Shown here piece after piece: positions 18,750 through 28,518 of a stretch of 64,000 nt of DNA. Positions within the stretch are counted from its first letter, which is position 1. Each line of letters starts with the position of its first letter. The stretch is from the NCBI RefSeq assembly GCF_011745145.1, contig NZ_CP050191.1:2681054-2745053 (forward strand), read 5' to 3'. Position numbers and translations under genes: made by a program. The notes under the pieces were generated by a model. The model ran no database searches. It worked only from the letters and a program-made list of their open reading frames with translations, and was not told the DNA's origin. This stretch comes from Mycobacterium sp. DL440. Lineage in GTDB: Bacteria > Actinomycetota > Actinomycetes > Mycobacteriales > Mycobacteriaceae.

Positions 18750-19822
18750 CCGAGTCTGTACAGCCCCTTGCCGGTACCCAGCGGGAGGTCCAGGGTGGTT
18801 CGGATGCCGGCCGGGGCGGCCACCACATCGGGGATGGCGTTGACGATCCGGCCGGCCGCGGCCAGGATCGCCGCGTAGTTGTGGTCGCCGCGGCTGCTGG
18901 TCGGACAGATGTCCACGACGTAGGACGGCTCGCCGCTGATCTCGACCCGGTAGGAGCCACCCGGTTGGGCCGGCTGGGCCCAATCCGGGCGCAGGTCTTC
19001 ACGCACCCGGGTGATGTGCTCGACGACGATCAGCGGTTTGCCGTCGACCATGCCGTTGATCTCGAACCGCATCGCGGCCACCGTGCCCTTGGCGATCACG
19101 CCGGTGGCGACCTCGATGTCCTCCGGCGCGGGTGCCAGTTCGTAGCTCTCGTTGATCTCCTCGACCTCGACGCCCAGGCCGGCCGCCAGCATCTTGATCG
19201 CGGTGCCCCAGGCGGCGCTGAGGATGCCGGGGTAGAAGAGCATGCCCGGGCGGTCCATCGGATTGCCGAAGCCCATCACGACCGACATCACCTCGGCGCC
19301 GTCGTAGGTGGCGTAGTCGGCGATCTCCATGGTCTTGATCTGGTCGATGCGCTGGCAGGTACTGGCGATGGCGAACGGCACCAGATCGGTGGCGAAGCCG
19401 GGATCGACCCCGGTGATGTACACACTCGAATCCCCGCTTCGCGCAGCATCCTCCACGCGGTCGATGGCCTTCTGCGGCATGGCGCCCCAAGGGAATTGCA
19501 GACCGCCGGGGGCCGATCCCACCACGTTGATCCCGGCGGACAGCGCCGCCATCACATCGCGGGTTGCCTCGACCGGTCGGGTGTCGCCCATCGCGCAGTA
19601 CACCAGGCAGTCCGGCGCGGCCGCCAACACCGCCTCCATGCCCTTGGTCGCGATTACTCCGGTGGCCACGCCCAGCCCGGCCAGCTCGCCGGCGTCGGTG
19701 CCGACCTTGTCGTCGCTGGACACGCCGACGGCCACCAGTTCGAACCGAGGATCTTCGATGAGCTGGATCAGCGCCAGCGCGCCGCAGTTTCCGGTGCCGA
19801 ACAGTCCGACGCGGATGGCCAT
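18746..19822 (-). CDS. DapB-like NAD(P)-dependent dehydrogenase, KstR-linked
   Basis: This 358-aa protein has an N-terminal Rossmann motif (VGLFGTGNCGALALIQL, residues 5-21). The fold looks like dihydrodipicolinate reductase but it is about 100 residues longer, like 2,4-diaminopentanoate dehydrogenase-type enzymes. The usual DapB catalytic motif is not evident. AAGGAG stands before the ATG. It diverges from the hydroxysteroid dehydrogenase gene with a perfect KstR box between them, so a role in steroid metabolism is likely although no reaction is known to me. Confidence 0.78.
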   Translation of the reverse strand: MAIRVGLFGTGNCGALALIQLIEDPRFELVAVGVSSDDKVGTDAGELAGLGVATGVIATKGMEAVLAAAPDCLVYCAMGDTRPVEATRDVMAALSAGINVVGSAPGGLQFPWGAMPQKAIDRVEDAARSGDSSVYITGVDPGFATDLVPFAIASTCQRIDQIKTMEIADYATYDGAEVMSVVMGFGNPMDRPGMLFYPGILSAAWGTAIKMLAAGLGVEVEEINESYELAPAPEDIEVATGVIAKGTVAAMRFEINGMVDGKPLIVVEHITRVREDLRPDWAQPAQPGGSYRVEISGEPSYVVDICPTSSRGDHNYAAILAAAGRIVNAIPDVVAAPAGIRTTLDLPLGTGKGLYRLG

Positions 19823-19892
19823 GGTGCTCCTTGCGAAATCTTGTTACCGACGACTTCCCGACGACGTGAGTATGCGGCCTGAACGGCAAAAT

Positions 19893-19906
19893 TGGAACAT
19901 GTTCTA
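19893..19906. promoter_or_regulatory. KstR-type operator in a divergent promoter
   Basis: TGGAACATGTTCTA matches T-N2-AAC-N2-GTT-N2-A exactly. It is 71 bp upstream of the DapB-like gene and 34 bp upstream of the hydroxysteroid dehydrogenase gene. One bound KstR dimer could repress both. Confidence 0.75.
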
Positions 19907-19939
19907 TTTTTGCTTTGCGGTGCGGTAGCCTCACGCGTC

Positions 19940-20677
19940 ATGGGACGGGTAGACGGAAAAGTTGCACTCATCAGTGGCGGCGCACGGGGGATGGGCGCCG
20001 AGCATGCCCGGGCGCTGGTCGCCGAAGGCGCCAAGGTGGTGATCGGGGACATCCTCGACGACGAGGGCAAGGCGCTGGCCGTCGAACTCGGAGATTCGGT
20101 CCGCTATGTGCACCTCGATGTCACCGACGCCGATCAGTGGGCGGCCGCAGTGGAGACCGCCACCTCGGAGTTCGGGGTGCTCAATGTGTTGGTGAACAAC
20201 GCCGGGATCGTCGCCCTCGGCCAGATCGGCAAGTTCGATATGGCCCAGTGGCAGAAGGTGATCGACGTCAACTTGACCGGAACCTTCCTGGGGATGCAGG
20301 CCTGCGTCAAGGCGATGAAAGCCGCGGGCGGCGGGTCGATCATCAACGTCTCGTCCATCGAGGGACTGCGCGGCGCGGCCATGGTGCACCCCTACGTCGC
20401 CTCCAAGTGGGCGGTGCGCGGCCTGACCAAGTCCGCTGCGCTGGAATTGGGGCCCAAGCAGATTCGGGTCAACTCGATCCACCCCGGCTTCATCCGGACC
20501 CCGATGACCGAGCATTTCCCCGAGGACATGCTCACCATTCCGCTGGGCCGGTCCGGGCAACCCGAAGAGGTCTCCACTTTCGTGGTGTTCCTGGCCAGCG
20601 ATGAATCCCGCTACGCCACCGGCGCCGAGTTCGTCATGGACGGCGGCCTCGTCAACGACGTCCCCCACAAGCTCTGA
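19940..20677 (+). CDS. fabG3: 3alpha,20beta-hydroxysteroid dehydrogenase (FabG3/Rv2002-like SDR)
   Basis: This 245-aa classical short-chain dehydrogenase has the cofactor motif SGGARGMGAEHA (residues 12-23), NNAG, the active-site Ser in NVSSIEGL, and Tyr-x-x-x-Lys in PYVASKWAV. Runs such as VRYVHLDVTDA, VRGLTKSAALELGP and RVNSIHPGFIRTPMT match M. tuberculosis Rv2002, an NADH-dependent 20beta-hydroxysteroid dehydrogenase. The ATG at 19940 was chosen; the earlier in-frame ATG lies inside the KstR box. Confidence 0.88.
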   Translation: MGRVDGKVALISGGARGMGAEHARALVAEGAKVVIGDILDDEGKALAVELGDSVRYVHLDVTDADQWAAAVETATSEFGVLNVLVNNAGIVALGQIGKFDMAQWQKVIDVNLTGTFLGMQACVKAMKAAGGGSIINVSSIEGLRGAAMVHPYVASKWAVRGLTKSAALELGPKQIRVNSIHPGFIRTPMTEHFPEDMLTIPLGRSGQPEEVSTFVVFLASDESRYATGAEFVMDGGLVNDVPHKL

Positions 20678-20749
20678 GGGTGCACCGGCCGCACGGGGCG
20701 GCACTCACCACGGCAGAATGACCGGGCACGGCATCGACTCACGCGCCCG

Positions 20750-23587
20750 GTGCCGTACCGGTCACCCGAGGAGCTGCCCATTTCCGCCCGGAATCGCCGC
20801 GCCGGCCTGAGCGTCACGGGGCTCGTCGGCCTTGTCCTTGCCGCAGTGCTGCTGTTGTCGCTGTGCGCGGCCGATTTTCCGCCGTTCGCCAAGCCGGAGC
20901 CGCCGTCGGGACGGGTGGAGCTGGCCCAGGGCTGGCACCTGGCCTCGGCGCGCACCGTCACGGCCGACGGTGCCGCACTGTCCACGCCGGGCGAGGTCGA
21001 CGCCGACTGGCACGAGGTCCAGCACATGCCGTCGACGGTGCTGGCGGCGCTGCAGGACGACGGCACCTACCCGGACCTGTACGTCGGGGACAACCTGGCC
21101 GATGTGCCCGACGACCTTTTCCGCCAGGACTGGTGGTACCGCACGACCTTCACCGCACCCGCGGGCAGCTCCAGCTACCGGCTGGACTTCCCTGGCATCA
21201 ACTACCGCGCCGAGGTCTGGCTCAACGGCAAGCTCATCGCGGGCAGCTCGCTGCTGGTGGGGATGCATACGATCCACGAGATCGACGCGACGCCGTGGAT
21301 CAACGCCGGAGGACCGAACACGCTGGCGGTCAGGGTGACCCCCGAGCAGGCGCTGCAGGACATCGACGGGGTCGAGCTCGCCGACAGCTGGTGGGACTGG
21401 CTCAACTGGAACCGCATCGGCTACCAGGGCCCGGACAAGAACCCGCTGCGTGGCAATTCCTATGTGCCCGACCGTAATGCGGGCATCTTCAAACCCGTCT
21501 ATCTCAGCTACTCGGGCCAGGTCGTGCTCAGCGACCCACTGGTCACCACCGAGTTGCCGCTGCCCGACACGTCGCACGCGCGGCTCACCGTCTACTCCGA
21601 CATCCGCAACACCGCTGACGTTCCGATGCGAGGCGTGGTTCGGGCCCGGATCAGCCGGCCCGGAAAGCCGACCATCTCGGTGGACCAAGCGGTCAACCTG
21701 GCTCCCGGGGAGAAACGTGAGATCCGGTTCGATCCGGACACTTTCGCGGCGTTGCAGGTGGACAACCCCGACCTGTGGTGGCCCTACACGATGGGCAGGC
21801 CGGACCTGTACGACCTGCGGTTGGAGTTCGTGCGGTACGGCCGGGCGGCCGACACCGTGGATTCCCGCTTCGGTATCCGCACCGTCGCGCAGCACCGCGA
21901 CAACGACGAACAGTTTCCCGATCTGGGCCGCGGCGGCAGCTTCTACCTGACCGTCAACGGGCGTGACTTCCTGGTCCGGGGCGCGGCATACACGCCCGAT
22001 CTCCTCTTCCAGTACGACCCGCAGCGTGAGGACGCCATCCTCGGATATGTCCGGGATCTGGGGCTGAACATGGTGCGACTGGAGGGAAAGTTCCCGGGCG
22101 ACAACATCATCGAGCGCGCCGACGAGCTGGGCATCCCGCTGATGTACGGGTGGATGTGCTGCAACCAGTGGGAGAAGTGGTGGCAGTGGGACGACGAGGA
22201 TCGGCGAGTGGCCGACGAGAGCATGCGCTCGCAGATCCTTTCCCTGCGCGGGCACGCCTCGGCGTTCCTGTGGGCCAACGGCAGCGACGGCAAGCCCCCG
22301 GCGCCGGTGCTCGACGGCTACCGCCGCATCCTGGGTGAGCTGCACTGGCCCAACACCGTCGTCGACACGGTGTCGTCGCTGGCCCGCGATGCCGACGGCG
22401 AGCCGGACTGGGATGGCATCCACATGGCAGGCCCGTACACCTGGCGCCCGCCGAGCTACTGGTTCGATGGCCGCTATCAGGCCACCCGCGGCTCCAACGC
22501 CGAACAGGGCGACAACGAACACGTCCCGCCGTTCGCCAGCCTGCAGAAGTTCATCCCGCCGGACAAACTCTGGCCGATCAACGAGGCCTGGTACTTCCAC
22601 GCCGGGGCGAACCCGAGCAACGCCGCCCTGGAGAGCATCCGCACCGCGGTCATGCAGCGCTACGGATCATCGCGCGGCGCAGAGGAATTCGCTCGCAAAG
22701 CTCAGCTTGCCCACTACGAGTCCACCCGCGCACAGTTCGAGGCGTTCGCCGCAGGCGGGTGGGACAACCACAAGATGACCATCTACTGGATGCTCAACAA
22801 CCACTGGCCGTCGTTCTTCGGCCACCTCTTCGACTACTACCTGCGGCCCGGCGGCGCGTACTTCGGAGCCAAGAAGGGGCTGCGCCCGCTGTCGGTCGTG
22901 TTCGACTCCTATGCGACCGGCGACCATGACACGGCCAACGTCAAGGTGGTCAACCAATCGCCGCAGGAGCGGACCGGTCTGCGGGTACGCGTGCGCACCT
23001 ACGACCTGACCGGCCGAATGCGCGACGACCGCAGTTCCGAGGTGGCGGCCGTGCCGTCGAACGGTGTGGTGCCGGGGTTGACGCTGCCCCGGCTGGCCCT
23101 CGACTCGCCGGTGATATTCGTCCGCGCTGAACTGCTCGACGATTCCGGCGCCGTCGTCGCCGACAACACGTACTGGCAGTCGCAGAAACTCGACGATGTG
23201 GGGCCCCCGGTCAACGACCAGGCATTCGACCTGGTACAGACCAGCTGGGCCGACTTGACCCCGCTCAACACCATGGCGCCCGCACGGCTGGACGTGACCG
23301 CGCACCGCAGCGATGCGACCGACGGTGGTACCAGCGTGAAGATCCGTCTACACAATCCGGGCCGTCACATCGCATTCTTCGAACGCGCCGAGATCACCAC
23401 CACCCGTGATGGTGACGAGATCCTGCCGATCGAGTACTCCGACAACTACGTCACGGTGTATCCGGGGGAGACGGTCGAGGTGACCGGCAGCGTGACCGGA
23501 TCGGAGCCTGCCGCGAACTGGGTGCGGGTCGGCGGCTACAACAGCGCCCCGACGGTGGTGCCGATCGACCAGCGGGCACGGCGATAG
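20750..23587 (+). CDS. membrane-anchored GH2 exo-beta-glucosaminidase-like glycoside hydrolase
   Basis: This 945-aa enzyme has one N-terminal membrane segment (about residues 20-41, no cleavage motif), a GH2 sugar-binding domain, an Ig-like domain, a TIM barrel and a C-terminal beta domain. Asp513 in NGSDGKPP and Glu585 in SNAEQGDN lie 72 residues apart, as do the acid Asp469 and nucleophile Glu541 of Amycolatopsis CsxA, an exo-beta-D-glucosaminidase. So it probably trims glucosamine or a related sugar outside the membrane. The GTG start at 20750 is the only credible one giving the signal anchor. Confidence 0.85.
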   Translation: MPYRSPEELPISARNRRAGLSVTGLVGLVLAAVLLLSLCAADFPPFAKPEPPSGRVELAQGWHLASARTVTADGAALSTPGEVDADWHEVQHMPSTVLAALQDDGTYPDLYVGDNLADVPDDLFRQDWWYRTTFTAPAGSSSYRLDFPGINYRAEVWLNGKLIAGSSLLVGMHTIHEIDATPWINAGGPNTLAVRVTPEQALQDIDGVELADSWWDWLNWNRIGYQGPDKNPLRGNSYVPDRNAGIFKPVYLSYSGQVVLSDPLVTTELPLPDTSHARLTVYSDIRNTADVPMRGVVRARISRPGKPTISVDQAVNLAPGEKREIRFDPDTFAALQVDNPDLWWPYTMGRPDLYDLRLEFVRYGRAADTVDSRFGIRTVAQHRDNDEQFPDLGRGGSFYLTVNGRDFLVRGAAYTPDLLFQYDPQREDAILGYVRDLGLNMVRLEGKFPGDNIIERADELGIPLMYGWMCCNQWEKWWQWDDEDRRVADESMRSQILSLRGHASAFLWANGSDGKPPAPVLDGYRRILGELHWPNTVVDTVSSLARDADGEPDWDGIHMAGPYTWRPPSYWFDGRYQATRGSNAEQGDNEHVPPFASLQKFIPPDKLWPINEAWYFHAGANPSNAALESIRTAVMQRYGSSRGAEEFARKAQLAHYESTRAQFEAFAAGGWDNHKMTIYWMLNNHWPSFFGHLFDYYLRPGGAYFGAKKGLRPLSVVFDSYATGDHDTANVKVVNQSPQERTGLRVRVRTYDLTGRMRDDRSSEVAAVPSNGVVPGLTLPRLALDSPVIFVRAELLDDSGAVVADNTYWQSQKLDDVGPPVNDQAFDLVQTSWADLTPLNTMAPARLDVTAHRSDATDGGTSVKIRLHNPGRHIAFFERAEITTTRDGDEILPIEYSDNYVTVYPGETVEVTGSVTGSEPAANWVRVGGYNSAPTVVPIDQRARR

Positions 23588-23596
23588 GATCGGCAG

Positions 23597-23821
23597 ATGA
23601 CCACAACCGATGAGCGCCATGAAGTGGGCCAGCTGGCCGAGAGCGGCGGATGGCGGCACCGTGACCTCGAGCGGGTGGACGTCTACCAGCGCGGGACAAA
23701 CCGGATCAGGGTCGTGTGGCAGGGCTCCAGTGTGATCAGCGGGGCGACGCTGTACCAGGACGACGTCATGACCACCTACACCCGTGAACTGGCGACGCTG
23801 AACAACTGGCTCAAGCGCTGA
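23597..23821 (+). CDS. small conserved mycobacterial hypothetical protein
   Basis: This 74-aa protein starts MTTTDERHEVGQLAES and contains RGTNRIRVVWQGSSVISGATLYQ, a beta-rich core, then LNNWLKR. It begins 9 bp after the GH2 stop and is likely co-transcribed. Small proteins of this appearance are common in mycobacteria; no function is known to me. Confidence 0.72.
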   Translation: MTTTDERHEVGQLAESGGWRHRDLERVDVYQRGTNRIRVVWQGSSVISGATLYQDDVMTTYTRELATLNNWLKR

Positions 23822-23878
23822 CTGCCCAGCCGGCCCGCCAGGGCGGCCGGAAAATCCGTCGCCTTGGCCGGTGATGGT

Positions 23879-25123
23879 GTGGCACTGTCGGATTCTGTGA
23901 CCGACAACGTCGCTTCTTCGGCAACTGCCCTCACGCTGCACAGCGTCACCGACCCCGACTGGGCGGGAATGGCGCTGCTCGGCAACACCGCCTTCGGTGA
24001 GGTCAACCACCCCGATTCGATGTTGGCGTGGCAGCAGATGGTGCCCGCCGACGGCGGCGTGGTCATGCGCGACGGCGGCTTGGCCGACGGCATCGTCGGA
24101 CAGTCGATCTACCTCGATCTCAGTCTCACCGTTCCGGGTGGTGCCGCGCTGCCCGCGGCGGGTCTGAGTTACGTGGCCGTCGCCCCGACCCATCGACGCC
24201 GCGGGATCCTGCGTTCGATGTACACCGAGTTGCACCAGCGGATCGCCGAGGCGGGATATCCGATCGCCGCACTGACCGCCAGTGAAGGCGGCATCTATGG
24301 CAGGTTCGGCTACGGCCCGGCCACCACCGTGCAGCTGACATCGATCGACCGCAGGTTCGCCGAGTTCCACGCTTCGGTCCCCGATCCTGGCGGCGTCCGC
24401 CTGGTCAAACCTGCCGAGCACCGCGACACGTTCGCCGAGATTTACGACCGCTGGCGACAGCAGACTCCGGGTGGGCTGGTGTGCCCGACGCCCCTGTGGG
24501 ACGACGTGCTCGCCGACCGGGAGAACACTCGCGACGGCGGATCGGAACTGTTCGCCTTCCTGCATCCGGACGGCTATGCGATGTACCGCGTACACGGTGA
24601 AGAATCCCGGTCGATCCGCGTACGCGAACTCACGGCGGTCACTCCCGACGCCTATATCGCTTTGTGGCGGGCCCTGTTGGGCATGGACCTCATGGACAAG
24701 GTGACCAGCTGGGCGCCACCGGGCGACATCCTGCCCTACCTGCTGACCAATCCACGGCTGGCCCGGGTCACCTCGAGCAGTGACGACCTGTGGATCCGGA
24801 TCATGAACATTTCGTCCGCCCTCGAGGCCCGTCGGTATCAGGCCGACCTGGACACCGTGCTGGAGGTCACCGACGGCTTCCGCGGCGACGGCGGGCGATT
24901 CGCCCTGCAGATTCGCGACGGCCGAGCACAGTGTGCGCCCACCGATGCACCGGCCGACATCGAACTCGACCTGAACGTGCTCGGGAGCCTCTATCTGGGC
25001 AGCCACCGACCCGAAGCCTTCGTTGCCTCAAACCGGTTGCGCAGCAAGGATTCAGCCGTGGTGCAGCGGCTCGGTGCGGCCTTCGCGAGCGACGTCGCGG
25101 CCCGGTTGGGCTACGGCTTCTGA
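23879..25123 (+). CDS. eis: Eis-type GNAT N-acetyltransferase
   Basis: This 414-aa protein has the Eis architecture: an N-terminal GNAT domain with the acetyl-CoA motif [16 protein letters not shown] (about residue 100), a second degenerate GNAT domain and an SCP2-like C-terminal domain. Strings [16 protein letters not shown] and LWDDVLAD match M. tuberculosis Eis (Rv2416c). The C-terminal carboxylate (ending GYGF) acts as the general base in this family. Eis acetylates aminoglycosides and protein amines. No ATG is available; GTG 23879 was chosen over TTG 23864 or GTG 23897. Confidence 0.88.
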   Translation: MALSDSVTDNVASSATALTLHSVTDPDWAGMALLGNTAFGEVNHPDSMLAWQQMVPADGGVVMRDGGLADGIVGQSIYLDLSLTVPGGAALPAAGLSYVAVAPTHRRRGILRSMYTELHQRIAEAGYPIAALTASEGGIYGRFGYGPATTVQLTSIDRRFAEFHASVPDPGGVRLVKPAEHRDTFAEIYDRWRQQTPGGLVCPTPLWDDVLADRENTRDGGSELFAFLHPDGYAMYRVHGEESRSIRVRELTAVTPDAYIALWRALLGMDLMDKVTSWAPPGDILPYLLTNPRLARVTSSSDDLWIRIMNISSALEARRYQADLDTVLEVTDGFRGDGGRFALQIRDGRAQCAPTDAPADIELDLNVLGSLYLGSHRPEAFVASNRLRSKDSAVVQRLGAAFASDVAARLGYGF

Positions 25124-25157
25124 GCTGAGGCGACGCCTGCTGCGTAGTGTTCACGGG

Positions 25158-26426
25158 GTGAGCGCACGTGCAGGCATCGTCGTTACCGGAACAGAAGTAC
25201 TCACCGGCCGGGTTCAGGACCGCAACGGTCCGTGGCTCGCCGACCAGCTCCTCGAGCTGGGCGTCGAACTCGCCCACATCACCATCTGCGGCGACCGTCC
25301 CCGGGACATCGAGGCGCAGTTGCGGTTCCTGGCCGCAGAAGGCGTGGACCTGATCGTGACGAGCGGTGGGCTGGGGCCGACGGCCGACGATCTCACCGTG
25401 GCGACGGTCGCCGAGTTCTGCGGCCGTGAACTCGTCCTCGACGAGGCGATGGAGGAGCGGATCGCCGACATCCTGCGCAGGATGATCGGCGACCGGCCCG
25501 GCGTGGATTTCGGTGCGGTGCGCGCTGCCAACCGCAAGCAGGCCATGATGCCGGTCGGTGCCGAGGTCCTCACGCCCGTCGGCACCGCCCCCGGCGTCGT
25601 TGTCGGCGGTGGTCCGACGGTGGTGGTGCTGCCCGGCCCGCCGCGGGAGTTGCAGCCGATGTGGCGCACTGCCGTTGCGACCGAGGCTGTGCAACAGGCC
25701 ATCTCGGGCCGGACGAAGTACCGGCAGGAAATGGTGCGGATGTTCGGTCTGGCTGAATCCGGCCTGGCCGAGACCCTGCGCGAGGCCGAGGGTGACATCG
25801 CGGGTTTCGACGCACTGGAGATCACCACGTGCCTGCGTCGCGGCGAACTCGAGATCGTGACCCGCTACGAGCCCGACGCTGCCGGCGCCTACCAGGATCT
25901 CCTGACCCTGCTGCGCGACCGGCATGGTGCCGCGCTGTACTCGGAGGACGGCACCACCGTGGACGAGCAGGTGGCCACACTGCTGGCCGGGCACCGGATC
26001 GCCACGGCGGAGTCCTGCACCGCCGGACTGCTGGCCGCCCGGTTGGCCGATATTCCGGGCTGCTCGGACTACTTCCTGGGTGGGGTGGTCAGCTATTCGA
26101 ACGAGGCCAAGGCCGAACTGTTGAACGTGGATCCAGTTCTCATCGCCGAGTACGGCGCGGTGTCCGAACCGGTGGTCGAATCCATGGTCAACGGCGCGCT
26201 GCACCATTTCGGGGCCGATACCGCGGTGGCCATCAGCGGGATCGCCGGGCCTGACGGCGGCACTCCCGAAAAGCCCGTCGGCACCGTGTGTTTCGCGGTC
26301 CGGGCCGGATCGGTGGCCATCACGCGCACCCTCCGGCTCCCGGGCAACCGATCCGACATCCGGGAGCGCGCCACCACGGTCGCCATGCACCTGCTGCGTC
26401 GGGCGCTCACCGGGGTCGGCGACTGA
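25158..26426 (+). CDS. cinA: CinA-like protein
   Basis: This 422-aa protein has an N-terminal MoCF-like domain ([25 protein letters not shown]) and a C-terminal CinA/PncC domain ([32 protein letters not shown]). The family salvages NMN by deamidation and hydrolyses ADP-ribose. M. tuberculosis CinA (Rv1901) is the nearest named homologue. The GTG at 25158 is the start, 34 bp after eis in the same direction. Confidence 0.92.
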   Translation: MSARAGIVVTGTEVLTGRVQDRNGPWLADQLLELGVELAHITICGDRPRDIEAQLRFLAAEGVDLIVTSGGLGPTADDLTVATVAEFCGRELVLDEAMEERIADILRRMIGDRPGVDFGAVRAANRKQAMMPVGAEVLTPVGTAPGVVVGGGPTVVVLPGPPRELQPMWRTAVATEAVQQAISGRTKYRQEMVRMFGLAESGLAETLREAEGDIAGFDALEITTCLRRGELEIVTRYEPDAAGAYQDLLTLLRDRHGAALYSEDGTTVDEQVATLLAGHRIATAESCTAGLLAARLADIPGCSDYFLGGVVSYSNEAKAELLNVDPVLIAEYGAVSEPVVESMVNGALHHFGADTAVAISGIAGPDGGTPEKPVGTVCFAVRAGSVAITRTLRLPGNRSDIRERATTVAMHLLRRALTGVGD

Positions 26427-26567
26427 CCGCAGACTCTCAGGTGTGTGCCACGACCGTGGCCGCCGAGGGTGCGGCACGCACGCCGCGTCGTCGTCGCGGG
26501 GCACCGCGCGCCACCCGCGACACGATCGACGGGTGCGCCAGTCTGCTGGGTGGGTCGACCAGGTTCA

Positions 26568-27491
26568 TCACCCGGAAGAGTCGGTTTTCGCCTGGTCCCA
26601 CATCGAGATCATGGTGCCCATGATCTCCTCCGCGCAGCCCAGCCCGCCGAGGTGGCTCTCGTAGGGCAACTCGGTCATCACCGCATCGGGCAACCGGGAG
26701 ACCACATGCTGGCCGTGCGCGAACGGAACGATGTGGTCATGGTCGCCGTGCCACCAGCGCACCGGAACCTTGACCTCGTCGAGCCGGAAGCCCCAGTCCC
26801 GCTCGAATACCACGATGTCGTAGAACGGTGCGGCCAGCTGCTTGCGGCTGCCGTTGAGCAGATCGTCGAGGAACATGGCCTTGAACTCGGGCCGGCCGAG
26901 CATGCGCCGGTCGCCCTCGGGGGAGATCCGCGCGTAGATCTCCAGAGCGGGGGAGGCGACCGGACGGATCAGCCGGATCAGTCCGGAGGCGACCAACCGG
27001 ATCGGAGCGCCGGCCACCTCCAGGATCGGGGCGACTGCTGCGCCGAGTTGCATCAGCGGACTGCTGATCGCGTCGGGGCCGACCATCGGTGCCACGCCGC
27101 CGAGCACCCCGGCCGCCACCACCCGGTCGGGCATGGCGGCCGCGGTGGCCAGCGTGTAGGGACCGCCGCCGGACAACCCGATGACGGCCATCTTGTCGAT
27201 GCCGAGGGTATCGGCGATGGTGCGCAGATCGTCACCGAAATCCAGCACGCGGTCGTACTGGTGCGGCGTGGAGGAGCCGATGCCGGGCCGGTCGACCCCG
27301 ATCAACCGGATGTGGTTCCGCTCGGCGTAGATCCGGGCCTCGGTCGGGATCTGCCTGCGGGCGCCCGGCGTGCCGTGCAGCCAGAAGACCGCACGACCCT
27401 GCGGATCACCGAACTCGGCGAACCCGAGTTGACGGCCGTCGCCGACGGCGACATTGCCCTCCAGTTTGGGGCGATCGATCGGGATGACCAT
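26568..27491 (-). CDS. alpha/beta hydrolase
   Basis: This 307-aa cytosolic alpha/beta hydrolase has the oxyanion motif FWLHGTPG (residues 36-43), nucleophile Ser107 in GLSGGG, Asp in WWHGDHDHIVP and catalytic His in YESHLGG. It has a lid of about 60 residues between strands 6 and 7. The fold is shared by esterases, epoxide hydrolases and haloperoxidases; Ser as nucleophile excludes an epoxide hydrolase. The substrate is unknown. It lies 15 bp downstream of the aldolase gene and may be in its operon. Confidence 0.82.
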   Translation of the reverse strand: MVIPIDRPKLEGNVAVGDGRQLGFAEFGDPQGRAVFWLHGTPGARRQIPTEARIYAERNHIRLIGVDRPGIGSSTPHQYDRVLDFGDDLRTIADTLGIDKMAVIGLSGGGPYTLATAAAMPDRVVAAGVLGGVAPMVGPDAISSPLMQLGAAVAPILEVAGAPIRLVASGLIRLIRPVASPALEIYARISPEGDRRMLGRPEFKAMFLDDLLNGSRKQLAAPFYDIVVFERDWGFRLDEVKVPVRWWHGDHDHIVPFAHGQHVVSRLPDAVMTELPYESHLGGLGCAEEIMGTMISMWDQAKTDSSG

Positions 27492-27506
27492 CTGCGCGTT
27501 CCGTGA

Positions 27507-28400
27507 CTAGCCGGCGACAGAAGCGTCGAAGATCGACTGGATCGACTTGTCCAACGTGGCGTTGAACTCGTCGTCGCTCTGCTGGGCCGACAGGCCCTCG
27601 GTGAGCGCCCGGCTGAAGCTGGCGATCACGCCGGTGTTCTCGGCGAGCTTCTTGTTGGCCTCGTCGCGCGAGTAACCACCCGACAGTGCGACGACCCGCA
27701 TCACCTGGGGATGGTCGACCAGCGACTGGTAGTGGTTGGCAACGGTCGGCAGGGTCAACTTGAGCATGACCTTCTGGTCGGCCGGCAGCGCGTCCAGGTT
27801 CTTGGTGATCTCGTCGCGCAGCAGATCCTCGGCCTCGGCCTTGTCGGAGATCGAGATGGTGACCTCGGGCTCGATGATCGGGATCAGGCCGTGCGAGAGC
27901 ACCTGCTTGGCCACCTCAAACTGCTGGGCCACCACGGCGGCGATGCCGTCGGCGTTCGCCGCGCCGATCACCGAACGCTCCTTGGTGCCGAAGATGCCGT
28001 TCTTCGCCGCACGGGCCAGCAGGTCGTCGAGGCCGGGCATCGGCTTCATCACCTGCACGCCGCCAGCCACCTCGGCCAGACCCTTGTCGATCTTGAGCAG
28101 CGGCACCACGCCCTTGTCCTCCCAGAGGTAGGTCGCGGTGGACTTGCCCTCGATGGAGCGGTCCATGGTCTGCTCGAACAGGATTGCGGCCAGCACCCGA
28201 TCACCGTTGAACACCGGAGAGGTGATGATGCGTGAGCGCATCTGGTGGATCAGGTCGAACATCTGCTCTTCGGAGGAGTAGGCGCTCTCCTCGACCCCGT
28301 AGAGACGCAGGGCCTTGGGGGTCGACCCACCGCTCTGGTCGAGCGCGGCGATGAAACCCTTGCCCGTGGTCATCTTGTCGGCCTGCTGCTGGTTCACCAT
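27507..28400 (-). CDS. class I fructose-bisphosphate aldolase (bacterial Fda type)
   Basis: This 297-aa protein has [21 protein letters not shown] at its start and the Schiff-base lysine Lys214 in MLKLTLPTV, as in the staphylococcal class I enzyme. It cleaves fructose 1,6-bisphosphate in glycolysis and gluconeogenesis. Most mycobacteria rely on a class II enzyme, so this would be a second aldolase. The ATG at 28400 follows AAAGGAG; the longer frame starting at 28478 reads through that site and was rejected. Confidence 0.92.
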   Translation of the reverse strand: MVNQQQADKMTTGKGFIAALDQSGGSTPKALRLYGVEESAYSSEEQMFDLIHQMRSRIITSPVFNGDRVLAAILFEQTMDRSIEGKSTATYLWEDKGVVPLLKIDKGLAEVAGGVQVMKPMPGLDDLLARAAKNGIFGTKERSVIGAANADGIAAVVAQQFEVAKQVLSHGLIPIIEPEVTISISDKAEAEDLLRDEITKNLDALPADQKVMLKLTLPTVANHYQSLVDHPQVMRVVALSGGYSRDEANKKLAENTGVIASFSRALTEGLSAQQSDDEFNATLDKSIQSIFDASVAG

Positions 28401-28518
28401 GAGGTTGTCTACTCCTTTGAAGACGCGTCCTGCTGTTGTCCTGCTTGTTGGCGTGGTGCGGGGGCGCGGCTCATTCACCGGGCCGGTGACGCACCGTTCG
28501 CCTCAGAGGATATGCGGG

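Noticed and set aside
20762..22600. 612-codon minus-strand frame under the GH2 gene
   Set aside because: Antisense shadow; the plus-strand GH2 enzyme has catalytic residues at correct spacing.
26427..26567. Possible small gene between cinA and the alpha/beta hydrolase
   Set aside because: The 141-bp gap has only Arg-rich open frames with no ribosome binding site; it looks non-coding.
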